DNA from: Rhodospirillales bacterium
GTDB taxonomy: Bacteria > Pseudomonadota > Alphaproteobacteria > Rhodospirillales > Defluviicoccaceae
NCBI GenBank assembly: GCA_016712595.1
Contig: JADJQT010000001.1
Location: 783,501-847,500 of the forward strand
Direction: 5' to 3'
Length of the DNA stretch: 64,000 bases
The position numbers and the translations under genes were made by a program. The notes beneath the pieces are model-generated. The model did no database searches, was not told where the DNA came from, and was given only the letters and a program-made list of their open reading frames with translations. Positions 60,188-64,000 of this stretch are shown here, piece by piece (position 1 is the stretch's first letter; each line of letters opens with the position of its first letter).

Positions 60188-60604
60188 ATGACCGTGAAAC
60201 TTCCTGACGACTACCGGCCGTCCGACAACGAGCCGTTCATGAGTCCGGTCATGCTGGAATACTTCCGGCGCAAGCTTTTGCGTTGGCGGGCAGAGCTTGT
60301 CGAGGAAGCGACCGAGACTCTTCAGTCGCTCCAGGACGGCGGGTTTACCGAAGCCGACATTGCCGACCGCGCCTCGTCCGAAACGAATCGGGCGCTCGAA
60401 TTGCGCACCCGGGATCGGGCGCGCAAGCTGATCGCCAAGATCGATGAGGCGCTAGCGCGCATCGATGCCGGCACCTACGGCTATTGCGAGGAGACGCACG
60501 AGCCGATCGGGATCTCGCGGTTGGAGGCCCGGCCGATCGCGACGCTCAGCGTCGAGGCGCAGGAGCGACACGAGCGGATGGAGCGAACGCACCGCGAGGA
60601 GTAG
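60188..60604 (+). CDS. DksA/TraR-family protein, one-cysteine form
   Basis: 138-residue DksA relative. N-terminal MSPVMLEYFRRKLLRWRAEL coiled-coil tip start, then RASSETNRALELRTRDRARKL with acidic tip, and the C-terminal zinc-finger region reading GTYGYCEETHEPIGISRLEARP. Only one of the four zinc cysteines remains, as is usual in the alphaproteobacterial flagellar version, so it likely needs no zinc. DksA acts in the RNA polymerase secondary channel; here it is next to fliX. An in-frame TTG at 60176 is an alternative start. Confidence 0.87.
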   Translation: MTVKLPDDYRPSDNEPFMSPVMLEYFRRKLLRWRAELVEEATETLQSLQDGGFTEADIADRASSETNRALELRTRDRARKLIAKIDEALARIDAGTYGYCEETHEPIGISRLEARPIATLSVEAQERHERMERTHREE

Positions 60605-60684
60605 GGCGCCTCCGTCGGAAGCGCCTATGGACCCTCACGGCCGCTGCGACCTCTGCGGCGCGATCGGATGATGTCGCCGGGAGA

Positions 60685-61386
60685 TCAGACGGTAGAAGCG
60701 GCTGCCCGTTGTCCAAAAAGAATTTTCTTTCCTTCTTCGGTGACCGTCGGACGGCTCGTCCACGGCTCGCCTTTTTCGTATGCTCGCACCGTCGCCGGGC
60801 GCGAGCGAACAGTATCGAACCAGCGGCGCAGATTGGCAAAATCGTCGAGATTCTGCTCCTGACGCTTCCACGGCACGATCCACGGATAGCAGGCCATGTC
60901 GGCGATGGTGTAGTCGTCGCCGGCAAGGAAGGCACGGCCGGCCAGCCGGCGGTCGAGCACCCCGTAGAGCCGGTTGGTCTCGTTGATGTAGCGGGTCATG
61001 GCGTAGGCGATCTTCTCGGGCGCGTACTGCACGAAGTGGTGATTCTGCCCCGCCATCGGACCGAGTCCGCCGACCTGCCAGAAGAGCCATTCGCAGACGG
61101 TCTTGCGGCCGCGCACGTCCTTCGGCAGGAACCCTTGCGTCTTCTCGGCGAGGTAAAGAAGTATGGCGCCGGATTCGAAGACGGCGATCGGCTCGCCGCC
61201 ATCAGCGGGAGCCTGATCGACAATCGCCGGCATGCGATTGTTGGGGCTGATGGCGAGAAACTCCGGCTTGAATTGATCGCCGGCGCTGATATCGACCGGC
61301 GTTATCCGGTAGTCCAGCCCCGCCTCCTCGAGAAACATCGTGATCTTATGGCCGTTTGGCGTCGGCCAATAGTAAAGGTCAATCAT
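60685..61386 (-). CDS. Glutathione S-transferase (Nu/YfcG-like)
   Basis: 233 residues from ATG 61386. N-terminal thioredoxin-like domain MIDLYYWPTPNGHKITMFLEEAGL, with NNRMPAIVD and ESGAILLYLAEK binding glutathione; helical C-terminal domain with QNHHFVQYAPEKI and DDYTIADMACYPW. The pattern fits YfcG/YghU-type GSTs, which have disulfide-reductase activity. It lies within the flagellar block, between the dksA-like gene and flgH, where relatives usually lack it. Confidence 0.88.
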   Translation of the reverse strand: MIDLYYWPTPNGHKITMFLEEAGLDYRITPVDISAGDQFKPEFLAISPNNRMPAIVDQAPADGGEPIAVFESGAILLYLAEKTQGFLPKDVRGRKTVCEWLFWQVGGLGPMAGQNHHFVQYAPEKIAYAMTRYINETNRLYGVLDRRLAGRAFLAGDDYTIADMACYPWIVPWKRQEQNLDDFANLRRWFDTVRSRPATVRAYEKGEPWTSRPTVTEEGKKILFGQRAAASTV

Positions 61387-61507
61387 CCCAGGATCTCCGT
61401 CCAGAGCGTGCGAGACGTGCCCGCCATGCGCCGCGCTCACCGTCCGCGCGGTGCATGGCGGGCAGAGCCCCAAGCTCTGCCCTAGATGGCGACGCAAGCC
61501 CGACTTT

Positions 61508-61543
61508 CCAAATCCCGCGCACGGGCCAAATCCCGCGCACGGG
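61508..61543. repeat. Two perfect 18-bp tandem repeats downstream of flgH
   Basis: CCAAATCCCGCGCACGGG occurs at 61508-61525 and again at 61526-61543. Each unit contains CCCG-CGCA-CGGG, which forms a short hairpin; on the minus strand each is followed by ATTTGG, so transcripts leaving flgH would meet two weak terminator-like hairpins. Confidence 0.85.
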
Positions 61544-61552
61544 ACGACGAGG

Positions 61553-62314
61553 CTAGAACGGAAGGAGGATGTCCATGATTTGCGTGCCCCAGCGCGGCTG
61601 CTGCAGGTCGCTCATCGTCCCGCGGCCGCCGTAGGCGACGCGCATTTCGGCGATCCGCTCGTGCGAGACCGAGTTGTCGGAATCGATGTCCTGCGGGCGA
61701 ACGACGCCGGTGAGCATCAGCTCGCGCATCTCGTAGTTGACGCGCATTTCCTGGTGGCCACTGATTACCAGCGAGCCATTGGGCAGCACCTGCACGACCA
61801 TCGCCGCGAAGGTCAACTCGATCTTTTCACTGCGGCCGATGTTGCCGTCGCCGTCTGTGTTGCTCTTAGTGGCGAACTTGAAGAGGTTGGCGTTGTCGAC
61901 GGCGTTGGGCAGAAACTTTCCGAGCTTGGTCTCGTAGCCGAGGATCGAATCCACCCCCATCGCCTCGTTGTCGTCACGTTTGCGTTTGGTCACGTTCTGC
62001 ATCTTGGCGCTGTCAGAGAGATTGAGGCGGACCGTGACGGTGTCACCCACCTCCTTGGCGCGGATGTCCTTGAAGAAGGCGCGGGCACCTGGGCGCCACA
62101 GCGAATTCGGATTATCGGTATACGGTTGCGCTGCGGGCATCGGCAGATTCACCGGCCGGTAGCCTGGTTGCGCCTGGGGGTTGCTGATCTGTGACATTCC
62201 CGGATATTCCCCCACCTCCGAAAGCCGGGTGAACATGCTGCAGCCGCTCGTTCCGCCGAGGACCACGGCGGTCATGGCGGCAACGATCAGCGCTTGATGG
62301 GTGTTGAGCTTCAT
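61553..62314 (-). CDS. flgH: Flagellar L-ring protein FlgH
   Basis: Outer-membrane lipoprotein forming the flagellar L ring. Lipobox at residues 21-25 (GTSGC; Cys25), then NSLWRPGARAFFKDIRAKEVGDTVTVRL (in parts) and the C-terminal motifs LEIVGHQEMRVN-like SLVISGHQEMRVN and TGVVRPQDIDSDNSVSHERIAEMRVAYGGRG as consecutive parts. 253 residues. Follows flgA with 29 bases between. Confidence 0.94.
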   Translation of the reverse strand: MKLNTHQALIVAAMTAVVLGGTSGCSMFTRLSEVGEYPGMSQISNPQAQPGYRPVNLPMPAAQPYTDNPNSLWRPGARAFFKDIRAKEVGDTVTVRLNLSDSAKMQNVTKRKRDDNEAMGVDSILGYETKLGKFLPNAVDNANLFKFATKSNTDGDGNIGRSEKIELTFAAMVVQVLPNGSLVISGHQEMRVNYEMRELMLTGVVRPQDIDSDNSVSHERIAEMRVAYGGRGTMSDLQQPRWGTQIMDILLPF

Positions 62315-62343
62315 CGGCTCTGCTCCTCACACTCCCGCTTCGC

Positions 62344-63120
62344 CTAGCGAAGCGCCGGCGGCGTGCCGTCGACGGCGACCTGACCATCGGCCAGGACGAC
62401 GCCGGAAACGACAGTGCGACTCTGATCATTGCTGACGCGGATTGTCTCACCGATCGCGCCGTTTTCGAGCGCCCGGCCACGGGCGGTGAGCAACATGGTG
62501 GGGGTTCGCAGCACCAGCATGACCACGGAGCCCTTGGCGACGACGACCGGGCGGACCAGGTCGGCGCTGGTCACCGGCGTACCGGCACGCAGGCTGCGAC
62601 GCGGTGCGAAACCGACCAGCTCTCGGGGTTCGTAAACGGCGTTCGCCGGAATCGCGTGCTCTTGCATGGCGACCCATTGCACGTCGCCTTGCCGGATTAC
62701 CTCGCCGGCATCGACACGCCGGTTGAGAACGGGGATGTCGATGTTGGCGTGCATCCGGCCGATGGCGGTCATGCGTTGCGCGCGTCCGTCCGGCGTGCGT
62801 GCCGAAATGACTGCGGCGAAGCGGCCGTTCGACTGTGTGAAGGTCAGACGCTCGACGGAAACGACGGCATCGGCGGGCAGGGTGAGGCGCGCCGACTGGC
62901 CGGAGAACTCCAGGCTCGCCGAACGGGTATCGACATGCCGATCGGACAGGGCATCGAGAATGATCCGCTCGATCTCGGCGTCGTCCAACGTGATCGACGG
63001 CGCGGGGGCAGTGCCGATGTTGGCCGATGGTGTCGCCGACGACGTTGCCGATGACATCGCGAGGGCCGGCGTCGCCGGAATGAGCACGGACATGAATGCC
63101 GCGAAGATGATGTGGTGCAT
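62344..63120 (-). CDS. flgA: Flagellar P-ring assembly chaperone FlgA
   Basis: Periplasmic chaperone for P-ring assembly, 258 residues. Signal peptide at residues 1-21, low-complexity Ser/Ala linker, N-terminal domain, then a C-terminal SAF domain (VLNRRVDAGEVIRQGDVQWV; RSLRAGTPVTSADLVRPVVV; VRVSNDQSRTVVSGVVL-like IRVSNDQSRTVVSGVVLADG). Between flgG and flgH as usual in alphaproteobacteria. Confidence 0.9.
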   Translation of the reverse strand: MHHIIFAAFMSVLIPATPALAMSSATSSATPSANIGTAPAPSITLDDAEIERIILDALSDRHVDTRSASLEFSGQSARLTLPADAVVSVERLTFTQSNGRFAAVISARTPDGRAQRMTAIGRMHANIDIPVLNRRVDAGEVIRQGDVQWVAMQEHAIPANAVYEPRELVGFAPRRSLRAGTPVTSADLVRPVVVAKGSVVMLVLRTPTMLLTARGRALENGAIGETIRVSNDQSRTVVSGVVLADGQVAVDGTPPALR

Positions 63121-63131
63121 CGACAGTGCTC

Positions 63132-63917
63132 CTATCGGATGTTGCTGATCGTCGCGAGCATGTCGTCCGAGGTCTGAATGACCTTCGAATTCATCTCGTA
63201 GGCGCGCTGGGCGGAGATCAAGTTGGTGATTTCCTCGACGGCATTGACGTTCGAGGTCTCGAGGAAGCCCTGCAGGATACTGCCGAATCCGGCGGCCTGC
63301 GGCTGGCCGACCACCGGCGCCCCGGACCCGGCGGTTTCAAGGAACAGATTGCTGCCGATCGCTTCGAGGCCGGCATCGTTGGCGAAGGTGGCAATTTCGA
63401 GCTGACCCACGTTTTGCAGCGCCGTCTGGCCGTCGAGCTTGACGAGAACTTCGCCGCTGGCGTTGATCGTCACGTCAACGGCGTCCTGCGGAACGGTGAT
63501 AGCCGGCTGCACGACGTAGCCGTCGTGGGTGACGATCTCGCCGTCTGCATTGAGCTGAAACGTGCCGTCGCGGGTGTAGGCGGTATCACCGCTCGGAAGC
63601 GCCACCTGGAAGAAACCCTTGCCCTGGATGGCGAGGTCGAACGGGTTGTCCGTCGCCTGAAGGTTTCCCGGCGCGTGAATGCGATAGACACCAGCGAGCT
63701 TGACGCCGAGGCCGATCTGCACGCCCGTCGGCACCACCTCGCCGTTCTCCGACGACGTCGAGCCGACCCGCCGCAGGTTCTGGTAGAGTAGATCCTGGAA
63801 TTCCGTCCGCCGGCGCATGAAGCCGGTGGTGTTCATGTTGGCGAGGTTATTGGAGATCACCTCGACATTGCGTTGTTGGGCGAGCATTCCTGTCGCCCCG
63901 ATGTTCAGCGATCTCAT
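63132..63917 (-). CDS. flgG: Flagellar basal-body rod protein FlgG
   Basis: Distal rod subunit, 261 residues. N-terminal MRSLNIGATGMLAQQRNVEV, ISNNLANMNTTGFMRRR is the rod family signature; C-terminal EITNLISAQRAYEMNSKVIQ is the rod/hook helix. Eleven bases upstream of flgA. No signal peptide, exported by the flagellar type III system. Confidence 0.95.
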   Translation of the reverse strand: MRSLNIGATGMLAQQRNVEVISNNLANMNTTGFMRRRTEFQDLLYQNLRRVGSTSSENGEVVPTGVQIGLGVKLAGVYRIHAPGNLQATDNPFDLAIQGKGFFQVALPSGDTAYTRDGTFQLNADGEIVTHDGYVVQPAITVPQDAVDVTINASGEVLVKLDGQTALQNVGQLEIATFANDAGLEAIGSNLFLETAGSGAPVVGQPQAAGFGSILQGFLETSNVNAVEEITNLISAQRAYEMNSKVIQTSDDMLATISNIR

Positions 63918-63970
63918 CGATCAAACCCCGATCTGCTGGTTGCCACTTAACGGTGTTCGCTCACGGCTTG

Positions 63971-64000
63971 TCATTCCGCATAAGTCCGCAACATGTTGCG
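63971..64000 (-). CDS. flgF: Probable C-terminus of flgF, cut by window end
   Basis: On the minus strand the last codons read NMLRTYAE then TGA at 63971-63973. A short basic helix ending in this way is plausible for FlgF, the gene normally before flgG, with a 53-base gap to flgG. Only ten codons are in the window, so the call rests mainly on position. Confidence 0.45.
   Translation of the reverse strand, partial: RNMLRTYAE

Noticed and set aside
1..64000. CRISPR arrays, tRNA and rRNA genes, riboswitches
   Set aside because: No regularly spaced repeats, no cloverleaf or conserved aptamer cores were recognised by eye; a covariance-model scan would be decisive.

Overview
The window is a GC-rich chromosomal segment of an alphaproteobacterium, most likely a member of the Rhodospirillales or a close relative. 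This rests on gene content and order rather than on any marker RNA: mutM-ubiE-ubiB-coaBC-dut synteny, rpsT-dnaA-dnaN-recF-gyrB in a row, a DUF1244 protein, the alphaproteobacterial flagellar regulator FliX, and a one-cysteine DksA relative next to flagellar genes. I see no rRNA, tRNA, CRISPR array or prophage. Most of the window is ordinary core chromosome, broken by several patches of decayed insertion sequences and broken genes.

Layout. 0.3-5.8 kb: HesB/IscA protein, a frameshifted pyruvate-kinase-like gene, xseA, purD, DUF1244. 5.8-7.1 kb: a graveyard of IS66, IS630 and IS6 remnants. 7.2-11.6 kb: sulfate ABC transporter (cysA-cysW-cysT-sbp) behind an Rrf2 regulator. 11.7-15.2 kb: HupE-like protein, broken PPIase, apt, two tandem c-type cytochromes. 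15.3-19.1 kb: IS5 remnant, trmJ-like methyltransferase, cimA, HIT protein, and an orphan terminator that may end a small RNA. 19.1-26.3 kb, all on the minus strand: ubiE, ubiB, coaBC, dut, a second Rrf2 regulator, cysK, moeB-like and DsrE-like genes. 26.3-35.6 kb, plus strand: mutM, enoyl-CoA hydratase, rpsT, dnaA, dnaN, recF, gyrB. 35.7-44 kb: a small ORF, a RAYT-like protein that has lost its catalytic residues, DUF427, PhyH oxygenase, SDR, SirB1-like, CoA-transferase, SbmA-type ABC exporter. 44-50.9 kb: a six-gene overlapping operon for a CDP-linked branched 6-deoxysugar plus a GT41/SPINDLY-type glycosyltransferase. 51-57 kb: Ivy-type lysozyme inhibitor, tadA, an IS5 scrap, CbpA/CbpM, a chemoreceptor with an adjacent secreted Cache protein, and a frameshifted 2OG oxygenase. 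57-64 kb: GH17 membrane protein and a flagellar block (fliX, dksA-like, flgH, flgA, flgG, end of flgF).

How genes work together. Two sulfur operons share one design: an Rrf2-family gene, then an intergenic inverted repeat of the form TTAACYT-N3-ARGTTA, then the sulfur genes (sulfate uptake in one, cysteine synthase with a MoeB/DsrE pair in the other). This suggests a common sulfur-responsive Rrf2 regulon. The 44-51 kb operon contains the enzymes to make CDP-4-keto-6-deoxyglucose from glucose-1-phosphate, C-methylate, epimerise and reduce it, and is headed by a TPR-containing protein glycosyltransferase, so the sugar may go onto a protein or surface glycan. The strongest novel candidates are this operon, the shared Rrf2 operator, the catalytically dead RAYT with a DnaA-like C-terminus, and the Cache/chemoreceptor pair.
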